Source: Aequorivita viscosa (GTDB taxonomy: Bacteria; Bacteroidota; Bacteroidia; Flavobacteriales; Flavobacteriaceae). Taken from it: a DNA stretch of 64,000 nucleotides. A program made the translations under genes and the position numbers. Below, one piece after another: positions 44,262 through 54,045 of the stretch. The stretch spans positions 62,001 to 126,000 of the forward strand of contig NZ_FNNS01000006.1 of the NCBI RefSeq assembly GCF_900106795.1. The letters run 5' to 3'. The notes under the pieces are model-generated. The model searched no databases and was not told where the DNA came from. It saw only the letters and a program-made list of their open reading frames with translations. Numbering within the stretch: the stretch's first letter is position 1; every line of letters starts with the position of its first letter.

Positions 44262-44669
44262 ATGACCGTTTCAAAATTTATCCCAAAATCCTTCTTAATG
44301 TTTATTTTAGTGGCAGCCCCACTTTTTGTAGCGTGTAAGGACAATAAGGAATCTACTGCAGAACAAACAACTGAGGCTGTGCAAGAAGCCACCCTAGAAG
44401 ACAAAAAGAATGCTCTTAACAATGTTGTACCTGCAAACAATGCCAATACAAACAATAGTGCCACTGGCGCTGTAAACCCTCCTCACGGACAACCAGGACA
44501 CAGATGTGATATCGCTGTAGGAGCTCCATTAAACGGTGCGCCAGCAGCAACGCCAAAAGTAGCGCCTGTTCAAACAAATGCAACGCCTGTAAAGGTTGCA
44601 GATGGAATGAATCCACCACACGGTCAGCCTGGACATAGATGTGATGTAAAAGTAGGCGATCCACTTTAA
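44262..44669 (+). CDS. Lipoprotein with a duplicated PPHGQPGHRCD motif
   Basis: A 135-residue lipoprotein. The signal ends at Cys25 (L-F-V-A-C). A low-complexity Ala/Asn/Thr linker separates two copies of a motif of about 20 residues, at 71-90 and 116-135: N-P-P-H-G-Q-P-G-H-R-C-D, one variable residue, then V-G-x-P-L. Each copy offers two His and one Cys, and the second copy ends at the last residue. This pattern would suit metal or heme binding or a docking tail, but neither is shown. I recall similar motifs in other flavobacterial lipoproteins. A terminator follows at 44692. Confidence 0.75.
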   Translation: MTVSKFIPKSFLMFILVAAPLFVACKDNKESTAEQTTEAVQEATLEDKKNALNNVVPANNANTNNSATGAVNPPHGQPGHRCDIAVGAPLNGAPAATPKVAPVQTNATPVKVADGMNPPHGQPGHRCDVKVGDPL

Positions 44670-44691
44670 TTATTTCAACTCCTAAAATATC

Positions 44692-44731
44692 AAGAGGCTC
44701 AGTTCAAAATTGAATTGTGCCTCTTTTTTTT
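44692..44731 (+). terminator. Terminator of the lipoprotein gene
   Basis: A 7-bp outer stem (44692-44698 with 44719-44725), extended inward by a weaker A/T stem, and a T-rich tail to 44731. Confidence 0.75.
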
Positions 44732-44824
44732 GTGCTATTTTGTAGCTATAAACCTGTGTTCAAGTACGCTTATTGAGCCTTCATTTAAAAATTATTTCAT
44801 TCAGTTTGTATTATCTTTGAAACG

Positions 44825-46513
44825 ATGACAAAATCACCTCTCTTATCGGTTCAAGAACTCGTGGTTTCCTTTGGAAAAAAAGGCAAAGCCACCGAAGTTT
44901 TACATACAATTTCTTTTGATGTTCACGAAAATGAAATATTGGGAATTGTAGGAGAATCCGGGTCTGGAAAATCTGTTACTTCATTATCAATAATGGGATT
45001 GCTCCCAAAAAAGACAGCTCATACTTCAGGAAGGATTTTGTTTGAAAATAAGGATCTGTTAAAAACCGATGAAAAGGAATTTAGAGCGATACGCGGCAAA
45101 GAAATCGCGATGATTTTCCAAGAGCCTATGAGTGCCTTAAACCCATCTTTAAAGTGTGGAAAACAGGTTTCTGAAATTCTTAAACTTCATTTAAAGCTAA
45201 ATTCTTCCGAAGCAAAAAAAGAGACAATTTCACTGTTTGAAAAAGTAAAACTGCCTCGCCCCAACGAGATTTACAATAGCTATCCGCATCAAATTAGCGG
45301 TGGGCAAATGCAACGGGTAATGATTGCTATGGCGATTGCCTGCAAGCCAAAGCTTCTTATTGCAGATGAACCTACAACAGCTTTGGATGTAACCGTTCAA
45401 AAAGAAATAATGTCTCTTTTAAAATCCATTCAGCAGGAAACCAAAATGGCAATGCTGTTTATTTCGCACGATTTAAACTTAGTTTCGGAAATTGCCGATC
45501 GGGTTATGGTGATGTATAAAGGTGATGTTGTTGAAAATGCTACAACCTTCGAAATTTTCAAAACTCCAAAAGCCGAATATACCAAAGCTCTTTTGGAAGC
45601 AAGGCCAGCGCTGGATGTTCGGTTAGCCACGCTGCCGACCATTGCTTCTATCGCAGACAAGAGTTTTGTTGCGAAGGAGATAAAACCAACCGAGCGCGCT
45701 AAGAAACACAAACAGATTTACACACAAACGCCTATTTTAGAAATTTCCAACCTGAAGAAGTACTACTACAGTAGTATGGGAATTTTTTCGAAATCGGAAA
45801 GTGTGAAAGCCGTTGACGATATCAGTTTTTCAGTTTTTGAAGGAGAAACCTTGGGATTAGTAGGAGAATCTGGTTGTGGGAAATCGACTTTGGGAAAAAC
45901 CATTCTACAACTTGAAAAAGCCACTTCGGGAAGTATAAAATATAAAGGAAGAGAGCTTACCAAACTCACTAAAACAGAAATTCGAAATCTTCGGAAAGAG
46001 ATTCAGATTATCTTTCAAGACCCGTATTCATCGCTTAATCCGCGTTTACCTATAGGCGAAGCTTTGATGGAGCCTATGGAAGTACACCAATTGGGAAAAT
46101 CTAGAAAAGACAGAAAAGAAAAAGCACTATTACTCCTTAAACGCGTTGGATTAGACGATAGTTATTTTAACCGTTATCCACACGAACTATCGGGTGGGCA
46201 ACGCCAAAGAGTAGGAATTGCAAGAACAATTGCTGTTGAGCCCAAGCTAGTGATTTGCGACGAATCTGTTTCTGCCTTGGATATTTCGGTGCAAGCGCAA
46301 GTATTGAATGTGTTAAATGAACTGAAGAACGATTTTGGGTTTACCTATATATTTATCTCACACGATTTGGCCGTGGTAAAATATATGTCCGATCAACTTT
46401 TGGTAATGAACAAAGGAAAGATTGAAGAGTTAGGCGATGCCGATGAAATCTACGCCAATCCACAAACGGAATACACCAAAAAACTTGTGGGCGCAATTCC
46501 GAAAGGAATATAG
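44825..46513 (+). CDS. ABC transporter ATPase, two fused cassettes (oligopeptide type)
   Basis: A 562-residue protein with two ATPase cassettes of the Dpp/Opp/YejF type. The first has Walker A G-E-S-G-S-G-K-S (43-50), signature I-S-G-G-Q-M-Q-R and Walker B L-L-I-A-D-E-P-T. The second has G-E-S-G-C-G-K-S (about 348-355), L-S-G-G-Q-R-Q-R and L-V-I-C-D-E-S. Each is complete. No permease or binding-protein genes are in the neighbourhood, so the partner subunits lie elsewhere. A TATCTTTG box (44812-44819) 5 bp before the ATG hints at a very short leader. Confidence 0.9.
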   Translation: MTKSPLLSVQELVVSFGKKGKATEVLHTISFDVHENEILGIVGESGSGKSVTSLSIMGLLPKKTAHTSGRILFENKDLLKTDEKEFRAIRGKEIAMIFQEPMSALNPSLKCGKQVSEILKLHLKLNSSEAKKETISLFEKVKLPRPNEIYNSYPHQISGGQMQRVMIAMAIACKPKLLIADEPTTALDVTVQKEIMSLLKSIQQETKMAMLFISHDLNLVSEIADRVMVMYKGDVVENATTFEIFKTPKAEYTKALLEARPALDVRLATLPTIASIADKSFVAKEIKPTERAKKHKQIYTQTPILEISNLKKYYYSSMGIFSKSESVKAVDDISFSVFEGETLGLVGESGCGKSTLGKTILQLEKATSGSIKYKGRELTKLTKTEIRNLRKEIQIIFQDPYSSLNPRLPIGEALMEPMEVHQLGKSRKDRKEKALLLLKRVGLDDSYFNRYPHELSGGQRQRVGIARTIAVEPKLVICDESVSALDISVQAQVLNVLNELKNDFGFTYIFISHDLAVVKYMSDQLLVMNKGKIEELGDADEIYANPQTEYTKKLVGAIPKGI

Positions 46514-46770
46514 CCCACAATATGATTTAGGTTCGAGAATCCGTTGAATTTTATATTTTGTCCGAGGAAAGAAACAAGACCGCTGCACTACAAGAACCAA
46601 GAGCCAAGACTAAAAACGTAAACTAGTGTAAATGAAGATTTAAAGATTTTAAATCAGCTTGCCTCCTAAATAAGATGAAAAGGAAGGTCATCACTACGCT
46701 AAATTGCTTTAAGTCTATATTGTTCTGGCTTTAATAGGATAGTCTAAATTTTAATCGGACAACAGTGATT

Positions 46771-47427
46771 TTAAAACTTCATTTCTGGAATTTCGCCATC
46801 TACTACCATTTCACCTTCAGTTGCTTTCTGAATTTCTTCAACTGAAACTCCAGGTGCGCGTTCTAACAGATGAAATTTTCCATCTCTAATTTCTATTACA
46901 GCGAGGTTGCTCACAATTTTCTTCACGCAGGCAACACCTGTTAGCGGTAGGCTACATTGTTTTAAAAGTTTGGATTCGCCAGCGCGGTTTGTGTGCATCA
47001 TAGCGACGATAATATTTTCGGCAGAAGCTACCAAATCCATTGCGCCACCCATTCCTTTTACCATTTTTCCTGGTATTTTCCAGTTGGCTATATCTCCATT
47101 TTGCGACACTTCCATAGCGCCCAAGATGGTTAAGTCTACGTGTTGTCCACGTATCATCCCAAAGCTCATTGCAGAGTCAAAGAAAGATGCTCCTGGCAGT
47201 GCAGTAATGGTTTGTTTTCCGGCATTTATTAAATCTGGGTCTTCTTCGCCTTCAAAAGGAAATGGTCCCATTCCGAGAATACCGTTTTCACTTTGAAATT
47301 CGACATCAATATCATCACGCACAAAGTTGGCTACCAAGGTTGGGATTCCAATCCCTAAGTTTACATAGTAACCGTCCTTTACTTCTTTTGCAATTCGTTG
47401 TGCTATTTGTTCTTTTGAAAGTGCCAT
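46771..47427 (-). CDS. scoB: 3-oxoacid CoA-transferase subunit B
   Basis: A 218-residue subunit of the enzyme that exchanges CoA between succinyl-CoA and acetoacetate, allowing use of ketone bodies and branched-chain breakdown products. The catalytic Glu47 is in Q-S-E-N-G-I-L-G, with the G-I-G-I-P-T motif at 25-30 and G-M-G-G-A-M-D near 130. Length and motifs match the B subunit. It lies downstream of scoA with a 90-bp gap that contains a phrase ('accacggagacacagag') common in Bacteroidota intergenic DNA. Confidence 0.93.
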   Translation of the reverse strand: MALSKEQIAQRIAKEVKDGYYVNLGIGIPTLVANFVRDDIDVEFQSENGILGMGPFPFEGEEDPDLINAGKQTITALPGASFFDSAMSFGMIRGQHVDLTILGAMEVSQNGDIANWKIPGKMVKGMGGAMDLVASAENIIVAMMHTNRAGESKLLKQCSLPLTGVACVKKIVSNLAVIEIRDGKFHLLERAPGVSVEEIQKATEGEMVVDGEIPEMKF

Positions 47428-47517
47428 AATTTAATTTGAAGATGTTTTTATTTCCGTTGTGATTTTTGTGCCTTTTTGGTTTTAAATTTTTACCACGGAG
47501 ACACAGAGCGCACAGCG

Positions 47518-48216
47518 TTATTTTTTTCTAACAGTCAATTGCTCAATACGCTTTTCATATTTCTCACCTTGAAAAATACGTTGCACAAAAATTCCTGGAA
47601 TATGAACTTGGTTTGGGTCTAATTCGCCAGCAGGAACCAGTTCTTCTACTTCGGCAACTGTAATTTTTCCGGCGCCACACATTGCAGGATTAAAGTTTCT
47701 TGCTGTACCTTTAAATATTAGGTTACCAGCCTCATCGCCTTTCCAAGCTTTTACGAAGGAAAAATCTGCTTCGAATGCTTTTTCCATAATGTGCATTTTC
47801 CCTCCAAATTCGCGAGTTTCTTTGCCTTCGGCTACTTCGGTTCCGTAGCCTGCTGGGGTGTAAAATGCAGGAATACCTGTTCTGGCTGCTTCGCAACGTT
47901 GTGCCAAGGTTCCTTGAGGCACTAACTCTACTTCCATTTCTCCGCTTAGCATTTGCCTTTCAAACTCGGCATTTTCGCCAACATAGGAAGAAATCATTTT
48001 CTTGATTTGATGTTTTTTCAGCAGAAGTCCAAGTCCAAAATCGTCTACGCCTGCATTGTTTGAAATGCAGGTTACATTCTGGATATTTCGTCTAACCAAT
48101 TCATTTATAATATTTTCAGGGATGCCGCAAAGACCAAACCCTCCCAACATAAAAGTCATTCCGTCCTCAATGCCTTCACAGGCTTCACGAACGTTTGCTA
48201 CTGTTTTATTTATCAT
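47518..48216 (-). CDS. scoA: 3-oxoacid CoA-transferase subunit A
   Basis: A 232-residue A subunit. The CoA-binding [11 protein letters not shown] is at 25-35, S-N-N-A-G near 52, and the motifs P-Q-G-T-L-A-Q-R and E-F-G-G-K are typical. The A-subunit gene is upstream of the B-subunit gene, the usual order. Both are on the minus strand downstream of the PBP1A gene but separated from it by about 130 bp. Confidence 0.94.
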   Translation of the reverse strand: MINKTVANVREACEGIEDGMTFMLGGFGLCGIPENIINELVRRNIQNVTCISNNAGVDDFGLGLLLKKHQIKKMISSYVGENAEFERQMLSGEMEVELVPQGTLAQRCEAARTGIPAFYTPAGYGTEVAEGKETREFGGKMHIMEKAFEADFSFVKAWKGDEAGNLIFKGTARNFNPAMCGAGKITVAEVEELVPAGELDPNQVHIPGIFVQRIFQGEKYEKRIEQLTVRKK

Positions 48217-48349
48217 TTTTCAATTTTTATTAAAATTACAAAAATTCGATATATAAAAAAATCATATACCAGATTGCTTCTTTGTATAGCCATCAGGATT
48301 GCAATGCAATACTGTTATTCCCCGTCTCTTAGTGAGGGTTTAGATGGGG

Positions 48350-50665
48350 CTAAAAATCAAACTCATCTGAAATTTCTTCCACATCTGTAGGGGTTGTCTC
48401 ACGCCATTTAGCGCAATCTGTTTCAATAGAGACGTTTTCAGGTTTTGGAAATTCTCCTGTGGATACATCAAGGTCTTTATCTGCATAACATTTTTGCATA
48501 TAGAGTCCCCAAATTGGAAGTGCCATTGTCGCTCCTTGTCCATAGGTGATAGATCCGAAGTGGGTAGCCCTATCTTCACCTCCAACCCAAACCCCGGTTA
48601 CTAAATTTGGTACCATACCCATAAACCATCCGTCACTTTGATTTTGGGTAGTTCCGGTTTTTCCCGCTATGGGGTTTTTAAAGTCGTACGGATATCCGGT
48701 AATCGCTTTTTTATAAACGGGTGAGTTTACTGCCCAAGTACCTCTTAACCTTGTTCCCGTTCCCGATTGTGTTACACCTTCCATTAAACTAACTGTAACG
48801 TAAGCCGACTCTTCGCTAATTACATCTCTAGTTTTTGGCACATTTTGATAGAGTATTGTTCCGTTTTTATCTTCAATTCGTTGAATTAAGATAGGCTCAA
48901 CAAAAACCCCTTGGTTTGCAAAAGTACTGTACGCTCCTACCATTTCGTAAACAGAAATATCGGCAGTACCTAGCGCAATAGAAGGAACTGCGGGCATATT
49001 TTTGGTGTTAATCCCCATTTTGTCAATAAGGTCAATCACAGGCTCCGGACCTACTCTATCGATTAATCGTGCTGTAATAGTATTAATTGAGTTAGCCAAT
49101 GCATATTTTAAAGTAACCATGCCACCGTACGAATTTCCTGAGTTTTTTGGTGTCCAAGGCTCCAATAAATGGTGTCTTCCTTGTGGAATTGTATAAATGG
49201 TATTTGGAAGAGTATCGCAGGGCGACATATGCATTTGGTCTATTGCCGTGGCATAAACGAAAGGCTTAAAAGTAGAACCTATTTGACGTTTTCCTTTTTT
49301 AACCATATCGTATTTAAAACGCTTGTAATCTATTCCGCCTACCCAAGCCTTTACTTCACCTGTTTGTGGTGTCATTGACATCATGGCTGCGTGCAAGAAG
49401 GATTTGTGATACCTTATAGAATCCAATGGGGTCATTACCGTATCTATTTCGCCTCTCCAAGAAAACACGCGCATCGGCACTTTTTCTTTAAAGCTTTGGA
49501 TAATTTCTTCTTCGTCTTTCCCTTGTTTCGTCATTTCACGCCAACGATCACTAACACGCATTGCGGAGTTTAGAATACCTGCAGTTTCTTTTTCGGTAAT
49601 GTGGCGGAATGGCGCTGTTTTATTGTTTTTATTTTGATCGTCGAACACCTCTTGAAGGCGTGACATGTGGCTAGTTACAGCATCTTCTGCATATTCCTGC
49701 ATTTTACTATCAATTGTAACATACACTTTTAGTCCATCTTGATAGATGTTGAAATTACTGCCATCAGGTTTTGGATTTTTCTTAATCCAATCTTCCATAA
49801 AATGGCGTGCGTATTCACGGAAATAGGTTGCGATACCCTCGTCGTGCCCTTGTGGCGTAAATTTAATTCCCAACGGAAGCGCTTGAAGCGAATCTTTTAC
49901 TGTTTCAGATATAAACCCATATTTTTCCATTTGATCGAGGACGACATTTCTTCGATTGGTAACTCCCACAGGATTTCGTAATGGATTGTAAAGAGAAGCA
50001 TTTTTAAACATTCCTACTAGCATTGCAGATTCTGCAGTGGTAAGGCTCGCTGGAGATTTATCGAAATAAATATGGGAGGCCGATTCGATTCCAACAGCTT
50101 GGTTCACGAAGTCGTATTCATTAAAATACATGGTAATAATCTCTTCCTTAGTGTATCTTCGTTCCAAACGTGTGGCAATAACCCATTCCTTTATTTTTTG
50201 CATTCCACGTTGAAATTTGTTTCTAGAAACCTGTTCTGTAAAAAACAGCTTTGCCAATTGCTGAGTTATAGTACTTGCACCACCTTTTGATCCTAAGTAA
50301 ACTAAAGCTCTTAATGTTCCTTTGGCATCTATACCTGAGTGATCGTAAAAACGAACATCTTCGGTAGCAATTAATGCATTTACCAAATGGTCAGGTAAAG
50401 AATCGTATTGCGCTGGTGTTCGGTTTTCTTTATAAAATTTACCAATGGTTTTTCCATCGGAAGAAATGATTTCGGTAGCGAGGTTTTTTTCCGGGTTTTC
50501 CAGACTAGTTTCATCAGGTAGGCTTCCAAAAACACCCCAAGATGCTAAGAGAAAAATGAAGATAATTGTTAAAATACCACTTCCTACTAAAATCCAAAAT
50601 GTTCTGATATGACGGCTTAGGCCTTTCGTATCTTTCTTTTTTTGTTGTACTTTTTTTGTTGCCAT
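48350..50665 (-). CDS. Bifunctional penicillin-binding protein 1A
   Basis: A 771-residue inner-membrane peptidoglycan synthase. An N-terminal anchor helix (about 25-47) is followed by a GT51 glycosyltransferase domain (about 65-240; A-T-E-D-V-R-F-Y-D-H-S-G, S-T-I-T-Q-Q-L-A-K) and a transpeptidase domain. Its nucleophile is in G-S-T-F-K (about 460), with the S-x-N motif in N-S-I-N and K-T-G-T in A-G-K-T-G-T (about 665). The C-terminus is acidic. Class A PBP length fits. The gene lies 9 bp after gldH, so gldH and this gene are likely co-transcribed. Confidence 0.93.
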   Translation of the reverse strand: MATKKVQQKKKDTKGLSRHIRTFWILVGSGILTIIFIFLLASWGVFGSLPDETSLENPEKNLATEIISSDGKTIGKFYKENRTPAQYDSLPDHLVNALIATEDVRFYDHSGIDAKGTLRALVYLGSKGGASTITQQLAKLFFTEQVSRNKFQRGMQKIKEWVIATRLERRYTKEEIITMYFNEYDFVNQAVGIESASHIYFDKSPASLTTAESAMLVGMFKNASLYNPLRNPVGVTNRRNVVLDQMEKYGFISETVKDSLQALPLGIKFTPQGHDEGIATYFREYARHFMEDWIKKNPKPDGSNFNIYQDGLKVYVTIDSKMQEYAEDAVTSHMSRLQEVFDDQNKNNKTAPFRHITEKETAGILNSAMRVSDRWREMTKQGKDEEEIIQSFKEKVPMRVFSWRGEIDTVMTPLDSIRYHKSFLHAAMMSMTPQTGEVKAWVGGIDYKRFKYDMVKKGKRQIGSTFKPFVYATAIDQMHMSPCDTLPNTIYTIPQGRHHLLEPWTPKNSGNSYGGMVTLKYALANSINTITARLIDRVGPEPVIDLIDKMGINTKNMPAVPSIALGTADISVYEMVGAYSTFANQGVFVEPILIQRIEDKNGTILYQNVPKTRDVISEESAYVTVSLMEGVTQSGTGTRLRGTWAVNSPVYKKAITGYPYDFKNPIAGKTGTTQNQSDGWFMGMVPNLVTGVWVGGEDRATHFGSITYGQGATMALPIWGLYMQKCYADKDLDVSTGEFPKPENVSIETDCAKWRETTPTDVEEISDEFDF

Positions 50666-50674
50666 ATCCTACTT

Positions 50675-51160
50675 TTACAAATTGGTAGATTCTTCTATAC
50701 TTAAACCAACATCTGTAATACCTTCGAGCTTTAAAACGCCCTCTACTGCACCGTTATTGCGCATTGCCTGTTCTATAGTTACGTTGTATATTCCATTCTC
50801 GAAGAACCTAACGTTTTCTTTATACCACAATTTGTTTTCCTTTATGCTCCCTACGCCTTGTCCCATCCAGGAGCCATCTGGATTGGCCATACGATATTCA
50901 AGGGTGTCTGTGACCGTTTTTCCGTACGGGAAGTTAATTGAGACAATCAAAAATATGTTATTGTACTTATACTCGTTGGAGTTTCGGATATTTACAAATA
51001 GATTGTAATTTTTCAGAGAATCCAGTTGCGGCAGTTTGAAATCCACTACCTCATCTTGCCCCCAATATCCATCCATAGCCCTTGTTTCACTAAAAACGAT
51101 ATTCGATTCGCATGAAGCTAGGAGTACGACTGACAAAAAAAGCATCAACACTTTATTCAT
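50675..51160 (-). CDS. gldH: Gliding-motility lipoprotein GldH
   Basis: A 161-residue lipoprotein needed for gliding in Flavobacterium johnsoniae. The lipobox ends at Cys17 (L-L-A-S-C). Typical features are F-S-E-T near 24, the conserved A-M-D-G-Y-W, D-L-Y-V/N-L-F-V-type strand pattern (Y-N-L-F-V-N-I-R-N) and a central D-G-S-W-M-G-Q-G-V-G. The start overlaps the end of ricT by 8 bp and the next gene is PBP1A, an arrangement that recurs in the family. Its molecular role is not known; it is not a core T9SS channel component. Confidence 0.92.
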   Translation of the reverse strand: MNKVLMLFLSVVLLASCESNIVFSETRAMDGYWGQDEVVDFKLPQLDSLKNYNLFVNIRNSNEYKYNNIFLIVSINFPYGKTVTDTLEYRMANPDGSWMGQGVGSIKENKLWYKENVRFFENGIYNVTIEQAMRNNGAVEGVLKLEGITDVGLSIEESTNL

Positions 51161-52406
51161 TCTTATTCGGCTTATTTGGCTTGTTTGGCTTTCTATTTTT
51201 GTTCGATTTACGAGGTCTTTTCTTAGCTGGGCTAGCAGCAGGCGTAGCCGTTACAGCATTTTTACTCTTAGATTTATTTCTACTTTTATTGCGACGACTC
51301 TTTCCTTTTTGCTTTGGTTGATCAAATCTAGTAAGGCTATCCTGCCCTACAACATCATTAAAAGGTGTTTTTTCTGGATTTGGAATTTCAACAGCGAATT
51401 CTTCTAATGCCATTGGTTTTTTTCCGATTTTATTTTGTTCAATAATGTGGTTTGCCTTTTCTGCAGAAAGTTCGTGCCAGTTCATGCCTTCCTTTTCATA
51501 CGCATACCAAAGTCTGCCTTTAAAAATATCGATTTTCTGACAACTAGCAGTTCCTTTTTCTGTTTGAAGTTTGGTTTCGGTATTTGGAAAGGATTCTAAA
51601 GCTTCTAAATATGTATCAAGTTCATAATTGAGACAACACTTTAACTTACCACATTGACCAGCAAGTTTTTGTGGATTTAAAGATAATTGTTGGTAGCGGG
51701 CGGCAGTAGTGTTTACCGAGCGAAAATCTGTTAGCCAAGTTGAGCAACAGAGTTCTCTTCCACAACTTCCGATTCCTCCTAAACGCGCAGCTTCTTGTCT
51801 GAAACCCACTTGTTTCATTTCGATTCGCGAATTGAAGGTTCTCGCAAATTCTTTAATTAATTCGCGAAAATCTACTCTTTCATCGGCGGTGTAATAAAAG
51901 ATCACTTTAGAGCCATCACCTTGAAATTCAACATCGCTAATTTTCATTTGAAGTCCGAGACGAATAGCAATTTCACGTGAACGCTTTTGAACACTACTTT
52001 CCCGTTCGCGATAAGACTGCCAAATATCTATATCTTTCTGTGAAGCCTTTCGATAGATTTTTGGTAAAGCTTCAATTTTTAATGGAATTCGTTTCTTTTT
52101 CATTTGCACACGTACCAGTTCTCCAGTTAGTGTGATAATTCCTATATCGTGCCCAGGTGAAGTTTCAGTAGCGACAATATCACCGATACTTAAAGTAAGA
52201 TTTTCAGGATTTTGGAAAAATTCTTTTCTTCCGTTTTTAAAACGCACTTCCACCGCATTAAAAGGTTCCATACTGGCAGGTAGCGACATATTCGAAAGCC
52301 AGTCGAACACTGTGAGTTTATTACAGCCATCCGTTCCGCAAGTACCATTGTTCTTGCATCCTTTAGGTTGGCCGCCAGTGCTTGAGGCACAGCTATTACA
52401 GCCCAT
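51153..52406 (-). CDS. ricT: PSP1-domain protein RicT (YaaT)
   Basis: A 417-residue cytoplasmic protein. A cysteine-rich start (C-N-S-C, and G-T-C-G-T-D-G-C) leads into the PSP1 domain (about 60-270), which carries further Cys in G-S-C-G-R-E-L-C-C and K-L-K-C-C-L-N-Y-E. In Bacillus RicT works with RicA and RicF as an Fe-S complex that promotes RNase Y cleavage. The last 60 residues form a Lys/Arg/Pro tail with K-P-N-K-P-N-K type repeats, longer than in Bacillus and probably disordered. It overlaps gldH by 8 bp. The match to the family is strong; the partner proteins are not in the window. Confidence 0.88.
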   Translation of the reverse strand: MGCNSCASSTGGQPKGCKNNGTCGTDGCNKLTVFDWLSNMSLPASMEPFNAVEVRFKNGRKEFFQNPENLTLSIGDIVATETSPGHDIGIITLTGELVRVQMKKKRIPLKIEALPKIYRKASQKDIDIWQSYRERESSVQKRSREIAIRLGLQMKISDVEFQGDGSKVIFYYTADERVDFRELIKEFARTFNSRIEMKQVGFRQEAARLGGIGSCGRELCCSTWLTDFRSVNTTAARYQQLSLNPQKLAGQCGKLKCCLNYELDTYLEALESFPNTETKLQTEKGTASCQKIDIFKGRLWYAYEKEGMNWHELSAEKANHIIEQNKIGKKPMALEEFAVEIPNPEKTPFNDVVGQDSLTRFDQPKQKGKSRRNKSRNKSKSKNAVTATPAASPAKKRPRKSNKNRKPNKPNKPNKNE

Positions 52407-52768
52407 ATTTTCTATATATAAAGCCCTTCTTTAAAAGAAAGAGGGACGAAGATTAAACTAATAATTCAATCAGTAAAGATACCAATAAAATTTTCGATTT
52501 TAGATTTACGATTTTAGATTTTTGAAATCCGCATGTAACCCCTGCGTGCGATAGGAAAGAAGCTTAGGGTATGCGTTTTGAAAATTAAAAAGCTTATTGA
52601 TTGAATCTCAATTTTAAAAGAGGAATAAAACCCTATTATAATATTGGACGATTTTCGATTGTTGATTTAGGATTTTTTTTGATTTTTGAAATCCTCCTCA
52701 AACTTTTTATGAGAATAGCATTCAGGAAATTTAGGTGTTCCCCCTATGCTCCATAGGGGGATTGTGAC
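52407..52768. other. Intergenic region between trhO and ricT
   Basis: About 360 bp. It carries two similar AT-rich tracts ('gattttagattt...gaaatccnc' at about 52494-52540 and 52646-52698) and a strong hairpin at 52739-52761 next to the trhO end. No gene was seen. The upstream promoter of ricT should lie here but no clean -7 match was found. Confidence 0.45.
52739..52761 (-). terminator. Hairpin at the trhO 3' end
   Basis: A perfect 10-bp stem (52739-52748 with 52752-52761) around a 3-base loop, 8 bp after the trhO stop. The stem has a run of C and G. No long T run follows, so it may be a stabiliser or a dispersed repeat copy and not a full terminator. Confidence 0.6.
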
Positions 52769-53800
52769 CTAATTTTTAAATTTCAATTTTTCGGAACGTC
52801 CTTTTTTGAAAATTTTATTGCTGTTTGGAATGCCTTGCCGTAGTCTTTTTTGTTCTTCTTCTGGCAAATGAATAATCTCGATACACTCATCGGAGCAACA
52901 GTTTTCCATTTTCACTTCACAACTTTCACATTGGATAAAAAGCAAATGGCAAGCTTGGTTTGCGCAGTTTGTATGCGTGTCGCAAGGCTCACCACATTGG
53001 TGGCAATGGCTAATAACGTCTTCGGTAATTCGCTCCCCTCGACGATGGTCAAAAACGAAATTTTTTCCGATAAATTTATTTTCTAGACCAAGGTTCTCAA
53101 CTTGCCGAGCATATTCAATAATACCACCTTCCAGCTGGAATACATTTTTAAATCCCTTGTGTTTATAATAAGCACTGGCTTTTTCGCATCGGATTCCACC
53201 GGTACAATACATAACCAGTTTTTTGTCTTCTTTATGGTCTTTCAGATCTTTTTCAATAATATCTAAGGAGTCGCGAAAGGTATCAACGTCGGGTGTAATG
53301 GCATTTTTAAAATGGCCAATTTCACTTTCGTAATGGTTTCGCATATCAACTAGAACCACATCTGGATCTTCAATAAGCTCGTTGAATTTTAATGCATCTA
53401 CGTGAATTCCTTTATTCGTTACGTCGAATGTATCATCGTTTAAGCCATCGGCTACAATTTTATGACGGACTTTCACTTTTAGTTTTAAAAATGATTTTAA
53501 ATCATGTTCAATTGCGATGTTTAAACGGACATCTTTTAGGAAGTTAATTCCATCAAGAAATTCTTTAAATTCATTAAAGCGTTTTGCGGGAACAGAAAGC
53601 TGGGCATTTATTCCTTCGTGGGCTACATAAATACGTCCGAGGACTTCCATTTGGTCCCAAGCGATAAAAAGATGATTTCTAAAAAGATGTGGATTGCCAA
53701 TTTTGGCATATTGATAAAAAGAAAGGGTAAGCCGTTCTTCCCCGGCTTGTTCTAAAAGATTTTCCCTTTCTTTCGCACTTAATTTATTGTACAGTTGCAT
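52769..53800 (-). CDS. trhO: tRNA uridine(34) hydroxylase TrhO (rhodanese family)
   Basis: A 343-residue cytoplasmic enzyme for oxygen-dependent 5-hydroxyuridine formation at tRNA wobble position 34. An N-terminal ferredoxin-like domain (about 25-120; H-E-G-I-N-A-Q-L-S-V) is followed by a rhodanese domain with catalytic Cys199 in M-Y-C-T-G-G-I-R-C (Cys205 also present). The C-terminus is a Cys/His-rich zinc-like region (C-H-Q-C-G-E-P-C and C-E-S-C). The whole architecture matches YceA/TrhO. A CAAAAGTA (minus TACTTTTG) box at 53841-53848 is a candidate promoter. Confidence 0.93.
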   Translation of the reverse strand: MQLYNKLSAKERENLLEQAGEERLTLSFYQYAKIGNPHLFRNHLFIAWDQMEVLGRIYVAHEGINAQLSVPAKRFNEFKEFLDGINFLKDVRLNIAIEHDLKSFLKLKVKVRHKIVADGLNDDTFDVTNKGIHVDALKFNELIEDPDVVLVDMRNHYESEIGHFKNAITPDVDTFRDSLDIIEKDLKDHKEDKKLVMYCTGGIRCEKASAYYKHKGFKNVFQLEGGIIEYARQVENLGLENKFIGKNFVFDHRRGERITEDVISHCHQCGEPCDTHTNCANQACHLLFIQCESCEVKMENCCSDECIEIIHLPEEEQKRLRQGIPNSNKIFKKGRSEKLKFKN

Positions 53801-54011
53801 GCTATACTTTTTTAAGGTGAAAAAAATGATTTACAAAGCGCAAAAGTAAGAATTTTGAAGAGATGACATTTTAAAATTGGAAAAGATGTAAAAACTCGTC
53901 ATTTCTAGCATCTATAAGCAATATTGTTTTAAAGCTTTCCGAATATAATCCCGTTAGATTTAACAAGTCACTAATTAAAAACCTACTCTTGACCGCAATA
54001 ATTCGAGAACC

Positions 54012-54027
54012 TTTTTGTTAACAAAAA
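54012..54027. promoter_or_regulatory. Perfect 16-bp palindrome upstream of recA
   Basis: A perfectly symmetric sequence, T5-GTTAAC-A5, centred 26 bp before the predicted recA -7 box (TACTTTTG, 54046-54053). It has the size and position expected of an operator or promoter element. Its regulator is not known; it does not look like the E. coli LexA box. Confidence 0.5.
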
Positions 54028-54045
54028 TCCTCGTGCAATCCATTT

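Noticed and set aside
44812-44819. TATCTTTG before the ABC transporter gene as a firm promoter
   Set aside because: It lies only 5 bp before the ATG and no -33 TTTG is present at the right spacing, so it may be chance; kept only as a note in the gene entry.
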